From NCBI RefSeq assembly GCF_001518015.1, contig NZ_LPUY01000063.1, positions 1-61,360 of the forward strand: a stretch of DNA of 61,360 nucleotides. The letters run 5' to 3'. The notes below the pieces were generated by a model. It was not told where the DNA came from, searched no databases, and saw only the letters and a program-made list of their open reading frames with translations. The stretch's first letter is position 1. Each line of letters starts with the position of its first letter. The DNA is from Tritonibacter horizontis. Lineage in GTDB: Bacteria; Pseudomonadota; Alphaproteobacteria; Rhodobacterales; Rhodobacteraceae. A program made the translations under genes and the position numbers. Shown in pieces: positions 7,699 through 16,153 of this stretch.

Positions 7699-10506
7699 CT
7701 AGTGCGCTTCGGCCCAGTTGGCGCCGCGGCCTGCCTCGACCACCAGCGGCACCGTCATGTGCACGGCGGGGTCTGCCGCGCCTTCCATGATCCGGCGGGC
7801 GGTCTCGATGGTCTCTTCCACGTGGCTCTCGGGCACTTCGAACAGCAATTCATCGTGCACCTGTAGCAACATCCGCGCGGGCAGGTGGGCAATCGCCTCG
7901 GGCATACGCACCATGGCGCGGCGGATCACATCGGCGGCGGTGCCCTGAATGGGCGCATTGATCGCCGCGCGTTTGGCAAAACTGGCCCGCGGTCCCTTGG
8001 CGGCAATTTCGGGCGTGTGGATCTTGCGGCCAAACAGGGTCTGCACATAGCCGTGTTCCTTGGCAAAGGCGACCGTGTCATCCATGTACTGCCGAATGCC
8101 GGGGAACCGTTCAAAGTAGCGGTCGATAAACCCCTGCGCCTCGCCGCGCGGGATGCGCAGATTGCGCGCCAGACCAAAGCCGGAAATGCCGTAAATCACC
8201 CCGAAGTTGATCGCCTTTGCCTTGCGGCGAATGTCAGAGGTCATCTCCGCCAGCGGCACGTCAAAGATCTCGGAGGCGGTCATGGCGTGAATGTCATGAC
8301 CATCGGCAAAGGCCTGTTTCAGCGCGTCAATATCCGCGACATGGGCCAGGATGCGCAGCTCGATCTGGGAATAATCCAGTGACAGCAGCACGTTGCCCTC
8401 ATCGGCGACAAAGGCCTCGCGGATGCGTCGCCCCTCCTCGCTGCGCACAGGAATGTTCTGCAGGTTCGGATCGGAAGAGGCCATGCGCCCGGTGTTCGCC
8501 CCTGTCTGCAAATACGAAGTATGAACCCGGCCGGTCTCTGGGTTGATATGGTCCTGCAAGGCATCCGTATAGGTCGACTTCAGCTTGGACAGCTGCCGCC
8601 AGTCCAGCACCCGGGCGGGCAACACGTGTTCGGTCGCCAGATCTTCGAGGATATCCGCCCCGGTGGCATAGGCACCGGTCTTGCCTTTCTTACCGCCCGG
8701 TAAGGACATCTTGTCGAACAGGATCTCGCCCAGCTGCTTTGGTGAGCCGACGTTAAAGCTTTCGCCGGCCAGCTCGTGGATTTCTGCTTCCAGCCCGGCC
8801 ATTTTCTGTGAAAACGCATTGGACATGCGGCTCAGCGTGTCGCGGTCAACCTTGATCCCGTGGCGCTCCATCTGGGCCAGTACGGGCACCAGCGGACGTT
8901 CCAGCGTCTCATAGACGGTGGTCACCTGTTTCTGGTGCAGCTGTGGTTTGAACTGCGACCATAGACGCAGGGTGATATCAGCGTCCTCGGCGGCATAGGG
9001 GGTGGCGTCGTCGATGGGCACCCGGTCAAAGGTGATCGCTGATTTTCCGGTGCCCAGCAGCGATTTGATCGGGATCGGCTGATGGTCGAGATAGCGTTCC
9101 GACAGCGTGTCCATCCCGTGCCCATGCAGCCCGCCATTCAGCGCATAGGACAGCAGCATGGTGTCGTCGATCGGGGCCACCTCGATGCCATTGCGGACAA
9201 AGATCTTGGCGTCATATTTCATGTTCTGCCCGATCTTGAGGATGGCGCTGTCCTCCAGGACCGGTTTCAGCATCGCCAGCGCCGTCTCCAGATCCATCTG
9301 CCCTTCGGCCAGCGCGTCTGATCCGAACAGGTCGTCGGAACTGCCCGCCTTGTGGGTCAGCGGGATGTAACACGCCTGTCCCGGCAGCACACAGAGCGAG
9401 ATCCCGACCAGATCCGCAACCATTTCATCCAGCCCGGTGGTTTCCGTGTCCACCGCGACATAGCCATGTTCGCGAATGAGGTCGATCCAGCTCTGCAGGC
9501 CCTCGGCATCGCGGACGGTGGTGTATTCGGCAGTGTCAAAACGAGGGGCTTCCGGCGTCTCCAGCGCGGCGGCGGCTTGCGGCGTGGTCTCGGGGATGGT
9601 GGGGGCCTCCAGGCCCAGCTGGTCGGCAAACCGTTTTGTCAGCGTGCGGAATTCCATGCTGGAGAGAAACCCGAGCAGCACTTCGGGGTCCGGATCGCGA
9701 ATTTCCAGCTCATCCAGGCCAAAGCCAAGCTCCATCTCGCAGTCGAGCTGCACCAGCGTCTTGGACATTTCGATCTGAGCACGGTTTTCCACCAGGGTCT
9801 GGCGACGCTTGGGCTGTTTGATCTCTTCGGCACGGTCCAACAGGTCCTCAAGGCTGCCGAATTCATTGATCAGCAGGGCGGCGGTCTTGATGCCGATGCC
9901 GGGCGCGCCTGGCACGTTGTCGACCGAGTCGCCGGCCAGCGCCTGCACATCGACCACCCGCTCCGGTCCGACGCCGAATTTTTCACGCACTCCATCGCTG
10001 TCGATGCGCTTGTTCTTCATCGCGTCGAGCATCTCGACGCCGTTGCCGACCAGTTGCATCAGGTCCTTGTCGGACGAGATGATGGTGACCCGGCCCCCGG
10101 CCTCGCGCGCCTGACAGGCCAGGGTGGCGATGATGTCGTCGGCCTCGAAGCCTTCGATTTCCTTGCAGGCGATGTTGAAGGCGCGCGTGGCCTCGCGGGT
10201 CAGCGGGAACTGCGGCACCAGATCCTCTGGCGCGGGCGGGCGGTTGGCTTTGTAGAGGTCATAAAGGTCGTTGCGGAAGGATTTCCCCGAATGGTCAAAG
10301 ATCACCGCCACATGGGTCGGCGCATCGGGGCCCTTGTTGTCCTCGACCTGTTTGAACAGCATGTTGCAAAACCCCGCGACCGCACCGATGGGCAGCCCGT
10401 CGGATTTGCGCGTCAGCGGCGGCAACGCGTGGTAGGCGCGAAAGATGAAGGCAGAGCCATCAATCAGGTGGAGGTGACAGCCTTTGCCAAAATTGCTAGT
10501 GCTCAT
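7699..10506 (-). CDS. polA: DNA polymerase I
   Basis: 935 residues, complete three-domain enzyme. The 5'-3' exonuclease domain spans about residues 8-290 (DGSAFIFRAYHALPP; EIEGFEADD; ISSDKDLMQLV; GDSVDNVPGAPGIGIKTA). The 3'-5' proofreading domain (~335-525) keeps DTETTG at 353-358, so proofreading is probably intact. The polymerase domain (~550-935) has motif A DYSQIE at 711-716, motif B RRKAKAINFGVIYG at 760-773 and motif C VHDE at 883-886. It fills gaps in replication and repair. The ATG at 10506 (MSTSNFGKG) is preferred to one ten codons upstream. It is divergent from a small lipoprotein gene only 30 bases away. Confidence 0.98.
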   Translation of the reverse strand: MSTSNFGKGCHLHLIDGSAFIFRAYHALPPLTRKSDGLPIGAVAGFCNMLFKQVEDNKGPDAPTHVAVIFDHSGKSFRNDLYDLYKANRPPAPEDLVPQFPLTREATRAFNIACKEIEGFEADDIIATLACQAREAGGRVTIISSDKDLMQLVGNGVEMLDAMKNKRIDSDGVREKFGVGPERVVDVQALAGDSVDNVPGAPGIGIKTAALLINEFGSLEDLLDRAEEIKQPKRRQTLVENRAQIEMSKTLVQLDCEMELGFGLDELEIRDPDPEVLLGFLSSMEFRTLTKRFADQLGLEAPTIPETTPQAAAALETPEAPRFDTAEYTTVRDAEGLQSWIDLIREHGYVAVDTETTGLDEMVADLVGISLCVLPGQACYIPLTHKAGSSDDLFGSDALAEGQMDLETALAMLKPVLEDSAILKIGQNMKYDAKIFVRNGIEVAPIDDTMLLSYALNGGLHGHGMDTLSERYLDHQPIPIKSLLGTGKSAITFDRVPIDDATPYAAEDADITLRLWSQFKPQLHQKQVTTVYETLERPLVPVLAQMERHGIKVDRDTLSRMSNAFSQKMAGLEAEIHELAGESFNVGSPKQLGEILFDKMSLPGGKKGKTGAYATGADILEDLATEHVLPARVLDWRQLSKLKSTYTDALQDHINPETGRVHTSYLQTGANTGRMASSDPNLQNIPVRSEEGRRIREAFVADEGNVLLSLDYSQIELRILAHVADIDALKQAFADGHDIHAMTASEIFDVPLAEMTSDIRRKAKAINFGVIYGISGFGLARNLRIPRGEAQGFIDRYFERFPGIRQYMDDTVAFAKEHGYVQTLFGRKIHTPEIAAKGPRASFAKRAAINAPIQGTAADVIRRAMVRMPEAIAHLPARMLLQVHDELLFEVPESHVEETIETARRIMEGAADPAVHMTVPLVVEAGRGANWAEAH

Positions 10507-10536
10507 GGTGTTTGACCCCAACCGATTGTTTCCCAC

Positions 10537-11070
10537 ATGTTCTTATCCGCCTTATCTCCGATCCGTCGCATCACTGCAATCACTCTGCTCGGCCTGAGCG
10601 GTCTCTTGATTGCATCCTGCCAACGCGAAGCCTCAAGTTCCGAGGCGGCAGCTTTCTCGCCTGGTTGCACCTCGAACCCGGGTCAGAGCGACCATTGCAC
10701 ACCGCTTTTGGCCTGTTTCGACAATGGGCGAAGCATCCATGGGACGACGTTCGGATGGTTGTCGGGCAATATCGAGGGAAAGACCCAGGATGGCGTGGCG
10801 TGCCGCGGAAAATGGGAGATTTTAAGTACGTTACATGCCAGCGGTTCTGCTCAATTTATTTGTGAAGACGGCAGCTATGGCAACGCAAGTTTTTCCTATG
10901 ATCGCGCGAAGCCCGGCACGATCTGGGGGAGAGGTGAATTTAATGCGTCCGAGGCGTTTCAGGTCTGGGGCGGTTGGGATCTCATTCAGCGGCTGCAATT
11001 GGCAGGGAGCCGTTTTGATCAGCTATGTGATGCTTTGGATGGCCTGAAAGAGCGCCGATCCGCACTGTGA
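10537..11070 (+). CDS. Small lipoprotein of unknown function
   Basis: 177 residues. The N-terminus is a lipoprotein signal peptide: a basic region, a hydrophobic core ending LLIASC (lipobox, Cys at about residue 28), then a Ser/Ala-rich linker. The mature part has several cysteines (CTSNPGQSDHC, ACFD, GVACRGKW, FICEDG), which would suit disulfides in the periplasm, and repeated small-residue turns such as HASGSAQFICEDGSYGNASF. I do not recognise the family. The start codon overlaps the region that must hold the polA promoter, and codon use looks less biased than in the neighbours, so this may be accessory. Confidence 0.7.
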   Translation: MFLSALSPIRRITAITLLGLSGLLIASCQREASSSEAAAFSPGCTSNPGQSDHCTPLLACFDNGRSIHGTTFGWLSGNIEGKTQDGVACRGKWEILSTLHASGSAQFICEDGSYGNASFSYDRAKPGTIWGRGEFNASEAFQVWGGWDLIQRLQLAGSRFDQLCDALDGLKERRSAL

Positions 11071-11137
11071 TGTATTGCACGCATGCGTCGTGCTGGCCTG
11101 CAGGTAGGGTATTGGCCCATCTGGCAGTCAGACAGGT

Positions 11138-11623
11138 TTAGAACATCCCCATCACAAGGCCTGCCGCCATGGCTTGCCCCAACGCGCGACAGCTCTGCAA
11201 CTCCGCCTCTGGGATCACCTTGTCGGCCAAAATGGCCTCCGGCGTCTGCGCATGGGTGCAAAGTATCAGCGGCTCCTGCACTGCCTTCAGTCGCCAGCCC
11301 GTGGCGATGCGCGCCAATTGCCGGGCGGCCCCGCTGCCATCCGATCCGGCGCAGATCATTTGCGCGTAAGGCCGCCCTTCAAGGCGGCCCAGCACCGGAT
11401 AATAACAGCGATCAAAGAAGTCCTTCATCGCACCCGACAGCGTGGCCAGGTTTTCCGGCGCACAGAACAGGTAGCCCCCTGCCGCCAGCAGATCCTCTGG
11501 CCCGGCTTCCTCGGCGCGGATCAGGCGCGCAGATCCTTCGGCCAAAGCCCCCGCATGAGCGGCCTCGGCCATTTGCCGGCTGCCGCCGGTGCGTGAATGA
11601 TAGACAATCAAAAGCTCCGCCAT
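11138..11623 (-). CDS. Flavodoxin-like / NAD(P)H-dependent oxidoreductase family protein
   Basis: 161 residues. The sequence starts MAELLIVYHSRTGGSRQMAE, the flavodoxin FMN phosphate-binding loop (TGxxxxM). Later it has the FCAPENLATLSGAMKDFFDR segment of the flavodoxin/NADPH-quinone reductase family and CAGSDGSGA before a C-terminal helix. It is predicted to be a cytoplasmic FMN protein. Substrate not predictable. It is convergent with the lipoprotein gene and lies just downstream of the zf-CHCC gene on the same strand (45-base gap). Confidence 0.85.
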   Translation of the reverse strand: MAELLIVYHSRTGGSRQMAEAAHAGALAEGSARLIRAEEAGPEDLLAAGGYLFCAPENLATLSGAMKDFFDRCYYPVLGRLEGRPYAQMICAGSDGSGAARQLARIATGWRLKAVQEPLILCTHAQTPEAILADKVIPEAELQSCRALGQAMAAGLVMGMF

Positions 11624-11668
11624 GGCCTTATCCTAGGCGGGCGCGGCGCATCGGACCAGTGGGGTCTC

Positions 11669-11851
11669 TCAGGCGACTTTGCCTTCGAAATCCTTGTGGA
11701 TGAACTTGCAGTCGCAATACGGGCATTCGACAAATCCGCTGTCCTCTGCGATCTGCAGATATACGCGGGGATGCCCAAGCGCGCCTTCGCTCCCGTCGCA
11801 GGCGACACGATAGCTGTCTACGATCTTGGTTTCCGGCGCTTCAATGCTCAT
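11669..11851 (-). CDS. zf-CHCC zinc-finger protein (NDUFS6-like)
   Basis: 60 residues. The ligands Cys18, His27, Cys43 and Cys46 fit the CHCC pattern (VACDG, LGHPRVYLQI, VECPYCDCKFI). This is the bacterial counterpart of the mitochondrial complex I subunit NDUFS6, and in alphaproteobacteria it may accompany NADH dehydrogenase. The gene is often missed because of its size. No complex I genes are in the window. It is divergent from the ABC ATPase gene. Confidence 0.92.
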   Translation of the reverse strand: MSIEAPETKIVDSYRVACDGSEGALGHPRVYLQIAEDSGFVECPYCDCKFIHKDFEGKVA

Positions 11852-11921
11852 CGCTGGCAGTCCTCTGGCTAATGCGTTAGGGGCTTTATGAGCTATGGAA
11901 ATACCGGGGGCAAGAGCCGCG

Positions 11922-12851
11922 ATGACTGACGAGGCAATCCGTATTGAAGCTTTGCGTAAAACCTACAAGGGTCGCAAAGGCCAGCCAGAAAAACACGCGC
12001 TGAAGGGGATCGACCTGACCGTGCCGCGCGGATCGGTTTTTGGACTGTTGGGGCCGAATGGCGCCGGCAAATCGACGCTGATCAATATCCTCGCCGGACT
12101 GGTGCTGAAATCCTCGGGCAAAGTCACCATCTGGGGCTTTGATCAGGACGCCAATCCGCGCCAGAGCCGCGCCGCAATCGGGGTGATGCCGCAAGAGCTG
12201 AATCTCGATCCGTTCTTTACGCCGCGGGGCGCGCTGGAAGTGCAGGCCGGGCTTTATGGTGTGCCAAAATCCGAACGGGACAGCGACGGCATCCTGAAAC
12301 TGATCGGGCTGGAGGACAAGGCCGAAGCCTATGCCCGCAGCCTGTCCGGTGGCATGCGGCGGCGGCTCTTGCTGGGCAAGGCGCTGGTGCATCGCCCGGC
12401 CATTCTGGTGCTCGATGAACCCACCGCAGGCGTCGACATCGAGCTGCGCCAGATGCTGTGGGAAAACGTCCGCAAGCTGAACGCCGAGGGCATGACGATC
12501 ATCCTGACCACGCACTACCTCGAAGAGGCGCAGGAGATGTGCGACGAGATCGCTATCATCAACGAAGGCGCGGTGGTCGCACGCGATTCTACCGCCAATC
12601 TGCTGGGCCGCCTGGATGCGCGCGCGATGGTGGTGCAGCCGGCCGATCCGGTGACGACCCTGCCGCAAGGGGCCGGGATCGAGGCGGAACTGCGCGGTGA
12701 TGGCGCCGTGGTGCTGCGCTACCACAGCAATGAAACCCCAGCCGAAGCGGTGCTTGAGGCGGTGCGCGGGGCCGGGATCTCCATCCGGGATGTCAAAACC
12801 GAAGAGGCCGACCTCGAAGACGTGTTCCTCGCCCTCACCAAATCCCGCTGA
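11922..12851 (+). CDS. ABC transporter ATP-binding protein, no permease beside it
   Basis: 309 residues. It is a full nucleotide-binding domain with Walker A GPNGAGKST (44-52), Q-loop Gln91, signature LSGGM (141-145), Walker B LVLDEP (162-167) and switch His198. A C-terminal ~80-residue extension is typical of ABC-2 (DrrA/CcmA-like) ATPases. It should power a separate ABC-2 permease, but the next gene is an acetyltransferase and the upstream neighbour is the zinc finger. The ATG at 11922 is preferred; an in-frame ATG at 11895 would add nine residues. Confidence 0.92.
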   Translation: MTDEAIRIEALRKTYKGRKGQPEKHALKGIDLTVPRGSVFGLLGPNGAGKSTLINILAGLVLKSSGKVTIWGFDQDANPRQSRAAIGVMPQELNLDPFFTPRGALEVQAGLYGVPKSERDSDGILKLIGLEDKAEAYARSLSGGMRRRLLLGKALVHRPAILVLDEPTAGVDIELRQMLWENVRKLNAEGMTIILTTHYLEEAQEMCDEIAIINEGAVVARDSTANLLGRLDARAMVVQPADPVTTLPQGAGIEAELRGDGAVVLRYHSNETPAEAVLEAVRGAGISIRDVKTEEADLEDVFLALTKSR

Positions 12852-12869
12852 CCGGAGCCTGCGCGCGCC

Positions 12870-13343
12870 ATGGCGATGCAGATCCGCGATTTTGCTGACC
12901 GTGACGCCGCGGATTGGGCGCGCATCTTCCACGCGGCGGTTCATGACATCGGCGGGCGCGACTATTCCCCGGCCCAATGTGCGGCCTGGAGCCCGGCGCC
13001 GGCCCCGGTTGAACGGGTGCTGGACCGGGCCCGCGATGGCCGCCGGATCTGGGTGGCCACCGATGCTGCGGATGTGGCGCAGGGGTTTATCGAGCTGGAA
13101 CCCGACGGCCATATCGACTGTTTCTATCTCGCGCCGGATGTGGCGGGTCAGGGAATTGGCGCGGCCCTTTATGACCGGTTGCAAACAGAGGCGCGCGCCC
13201 TTGGCCTCACGGTGCTTTATGTCGAGGCCAGCGAGGCCGCGCGGCGGTTCTTTCTGCGACAGGGCTTTGCCGATGCGGGGCGGCGCGATTTCGTGCGCCG
13301 TGGCGTGATGATCCACAACTACGCGATGACCAAAACGCTCTGA
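12870..13343 (+). CDS. GNAT-family N-acetyltransferase
   Basis: 157 residues, single GNAT domain. The acetyl-CoA motif A is FYLAPDVAGQGIGAALYDRL (about 90-110), with a downstream YVEASEAARRFFLRQGF motif-B block. Acceptor unknown. It starts 18 bases after the ABC ATPase stop, so the two are probably cotranscribed. An alternative ATG lies two codons in. Confidence 0.88.
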   Translation: MAMQIRDFADRDAADWARIFHAAVHDIGGRDYSPAQCAAWSPAPAPVERVLDRARDGRRIWVATDAADVAQGFIELEPDGHIDCFYLAPDVAGQGIGAALYDRLQTEARALGLTVLYVEASEAARRFFLRQGFADAGRRDFVRRGVMIHNYAMTKTL

Positions 13344-13477
13344 GCAGCGCCGCCCTCGCCGAAAACCGCGCCGAGGGGGCAAATCCCTGCCCAAGCCCGC
13401 GCATCCCCGGTTCCCCAACCGTGCCGCAGCCTGTAGAACGCCAACAGCACATCGTGAACGCTGACCGGAGACCGACC

Positions 13478-14998
13478 ATGCCCGCACCCAAACCCGTTGT
13501 TCTTTGCATCCTTGATGGCTGGGGCAGTGCCGAGCCGGGGCCGGCAAATGCGCCCTACCTGGCAAAAACCCCGACGCTGGATGCCATCATGGCGCAGGGC
13601 CCGGTGGCGCGGCTGATCACCCACGGGCCGGATGTTGGCCTGCCCTCTGGTCAGATGGGCAATTCCGAGGTCGGACATACCAATATCGGTGCCGGCCGGG
13701 TGGTGGCGATGGATCTGGGTCAGATCGACCTCGCGATCGAGGATGGCTCTTTCTACGACAACGCCGCCCTGCAGGGGTTTATTGCCAAGCTGAAGCAAAC
13801 CGGTGGCGCCGCGCATCTGATGGGGTTGGTGTCTGATGGCGGTGTGCACGGGCACGTCACCCATATCCTGGCCGCGATCAAGGCGATCCGCGATGCCGGC
13901 GTGCCGGTCTGGCTGCATGCGATCACCGATGGCCGCGACGTGGCGCCGAAATCCGCGCTTGGCTATCTTGACCAGCTGGAGGCCGGCATGGCCGAGGGGG
14001 CACAGATCGCCACTGTCACCGGGCGCTATTTTGCCATGGACCGCGACAACCGTTGGGAACGGGTCAGCCAGGCCTATACGGCGATGGTGCAGGGCGAGGG
14101 GCAGTTCACGGCGAAAAGCGCCAGATCCGCCATCGAGGACGCCTATGACCGCGACGAGCTGGATGAATTCGTCAAGGCCACCGTGGTGGACGGGTTTGGT
14201 GGCATCCGCGACGGCGACGGGGTTTTCTGCCTGAACTTCCGCGCCGACCGTGCCCGCGAGATCCTGCGCGCCATCGGCGAGCCTGGCTTTGCCGAATTCG
14301 ACACCGGCACCCGGCCTGCGCTCGCTGGACTGCTGGGAATGGTGGAATATTCGGCAGACCACAGCCAGTATATGACCACGGCCTACCCGAAGACGGCGCT
14401 GGTCAACACGCTGGGGGAATGGGTCGCCAAACAAGGCAAGCGGCAGTTCCGTCTGGCCGAGACCGAGAAATATCCCCATGTGACCTTCTTCCTCAACGGT
14501 GGCAAGGAAACCCCGGAGGAGGGCGAAGATCGCGCGATGCCAAAATCGCCCAAGGTCGCGACCTATGATTTGCAGCCCGAGATGTCCGCCCCCGAGGTCA
14601 CCGCGAAATTCGTCGAGGCGATTGGCGCCGGCTATGACCTGATCGTGACCAACTATGCCAACCCGGACATGGTCGGCCACACCGGGGATCTCGACGCGGC
14701 GATCAAGGCCTGCGAAGCGGTGGATCAGGGGCTGGGCGAGGTGGTCGCAGCGTTGAAAGCGGCGGGCGGCGTCATGATCGTCACCGCCGACCACGGCAAC
14801 TGCGAACTGATGGTGGACCCGGCCACCGGCGGCGCCCATACCGCGCATACCACCAATCTGGTGCCTGTGGCGCTGGTCAACGGTCCCGAGGGCCTGCGCC
14901 TGCGGGATGGGCGGCTGGCCGACCTTGCCCCCAGCCTTCTGGCGCTGATGGGGCTGGATCAGCCCGATGAAATGACCGGAGAGAGCCTGCTGGTATGA
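13478..14998 (+). CDS. gpmI: 2,3-bisphosphoglycerate-independent phosphoglycerate mutase
   Basis: 506 residues, the standard length. It interconverts 3- and 2-phosphoglycerate in glycolysis and gluconeogenesis with two Mn ions and a phosphoserine. Metal Asp13 is in CILDGWG, catalytic Ser63 in GNSEVGHTNIGAGR, and a TADHGNCE metal block lies near the C-terminus. CCGGAG precedes the ATG at 13478. The stop overlaps the next start (ATGA, 14995-14998). The gpmI-envC-ctpA order is widely conserved in alphaproteobacteria. Confidence 0.98.
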   Translation: MPAPKPVVLCILDGWGSAEPGPANAPYLAKTPTLDAIMAQGPVARLITHGPDVGLPSGQMGNSEVGHTNIGAGRVVAMDLGQIDLAIEDGSFYDNAALQGFIAKLKQTGGAAHLMGLVSDGGVHGHVTHILAAIKAIRDAGVPVWLHAITDGRDVAPKSALGYLDQLEAGMAEGAQIATVTGRYFAMDRDNRWERVSQAYTAMVQGEGQFTAKSARSAIEDAYDRDELDEFVKATVVDGFGGIRDGDGVFCLNFRADRAREILRAIGEPGFAEFDTGTRPALAGLLGMVEYSADHSQYMTTAYPKTALVNTLGEWVAKQGKRQFRLAETEKYPHVTFFLNGGKETPEEGEDRAMPKSPKVATYDLQPEMSAPEVTAKFVEAIGAGYDLIVTNYANPDMVGHTGDLDAAIKACEAVDQGLGEVVAALKAAGGVMIVTADHGNCELMVDPATGGAHTAHTTNLVPVALVNGPEGLRLRDGRLADLAPSLLALMGLDQPDEMTGESLLV

Positions 14999-16146
14999 CG
15001 CGATTGCGCGCGCGCTACGCCTGCCTTGCCTTTGCTTTGTCGCTGTCCGTCGCGACTTGGGCCGGGGCCCAGGATCCCACCGATGCGGCCACTCAGGCTG
15101 CGGTCGCCCTGGAAGCCGCCTCGGAGCAATTGATCCGCGCCCAAAGCGCCGGTGACCGGGTCAAGGCCCTGACCGAAACCGTGCGCGGTTATGAGGATGG
15201 GCTTCAGGCCATGCGCGAAGGTCTGCGGCGCGTCGCCAGGCGGGAAACGCAGCTCACCACCCAGCTCAAGGCGCGCGAAGGCGAGGTGGCGGAGCTTCTG
15301 GGTATCATCACCACGATCGAGACCTCGACGCCGCCGGTGCTGATGCTGCATCCCTCCGGTCCGCTTGGGGCCGCCCGTTCGGCGATGATGCTGGCAGAGG
15401 TGACACCGGGTCTGCAGGCCCGCGCCAATGCCCTGCGCAATGACCTGCAAGAGGTGCGCGACCTGCGGCTGTTGCAACAGAATGCCGCGCAGCAGCTGGA
15501 GGAAGGCCTGCAAGGCGTGCAGGAAGCCCGCGCCGCCCTGTCCACCGCCATCGCCGACCGTCAGGACCTGCCCAAACGGTTCACGGATGACCCGGCGCAG
15601 ACCGCCAATCTGATTTCTTCGACCGAAACGCTGACCGGGTTTGCAGACGGGCTTGCCCTCATCGCCGAGGCGACCGGGGTGGCCTCCATCTCGGCCGATA
15701 TTTCCAACCTGCGTGGCGAGGTGCCCTTGCCGGTCGAGGGCCTGTTGCTGCGCGGCTTTGGCGAACGCGATGCGGCAGGGGTGGCGCGGTCCGGGATCCT
15801 TCTTGCCACCCGGCCGCGGGCGTTGGTGACCAGCCCGACCGCGGCGACGATCCGCTATCTTGGCCCGCTGCTGGACCTCGGCAGCGTGGTGATTCTGGAA
15901 CCGCAACCGGATACATTGTTCATCTTGTCTGGTCTCGACGAAGTCTTTGGCGAGGCCGGACAGGTGATCCCCGCAGACACTCCGGTCGGCCTGATGGGGG
16001 GCGAAGCGGCGCAGAGCGGCGCGATTTTGTCACTAAGCGGTGAAGGGGGTGGAACTGGCCGGTCAGAAACGCTCTATATAGAGGTTAGAATGGAAAACAG
16101 TCCCGTGGACCCAGAAACGTGGTTCCGGACCGGGCAAGGTGGATAG
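14995..16146 (+). CDS. EnvC-like murein hydrolase activator with degenerate LytM (M23) domain
   Basis: 383 residues. A signal peptide ends near AGA-QD (residue ~26). A coiled coil of heptad-rich sequence spans about 30-220, and a C-terminal LytM/M23 domain lies at about 250-375. In active M23 peptidases a His, an Asp and an HxH bind zinc. Here the strand equivalent to the HxH reads LFILSGLD and the first His is also missing, so it is probably a non-enzymatic activator like E. coli EnvC, which activates amidases at division. It overlaps gpmI by ATGA and is followed closely by ctpA. Confidence 0.85.
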   Translation: MTRLRARYACLAFALSLSVATWAGAQDPTDAATQAAVALEAASEQLIRAQSAGDRVKALTETVRGYEDGLQAMREGLRRVARRETQLTTQLKAREGEVAELLGIITTIETSTPPVLMLHPSGPLGAARSAMMLAEVTPGLQARANALRNDLQEVRDLRLLQQNAAQQLEEGLQGVQEARAALSTAIADRQDLPKRFTDDPAQTANLISSTETLTGFADGLALIAEATGVASISADISNLRGEVPLPVEGLLLRGFGERDAAGVARSGILLATRPRALVTSPTAATIRYLGPLLDLGSVVILEPQPDTLFILSGLDEVFGEAGQVIPADTPVGLMGGEAAQSGAILSLSGEGGGTGRSETLYIEVRMENSPVDPETWFRTGQGG

Positions 16147-16153
16147 GCAAGAG

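Noticed and set aside
11886-13565. A 559-codon minus-strand open frame across the ABC ATPase and acetyltransferase
   Set aside because: Antisense to strong domain matches, low-complexity composition.
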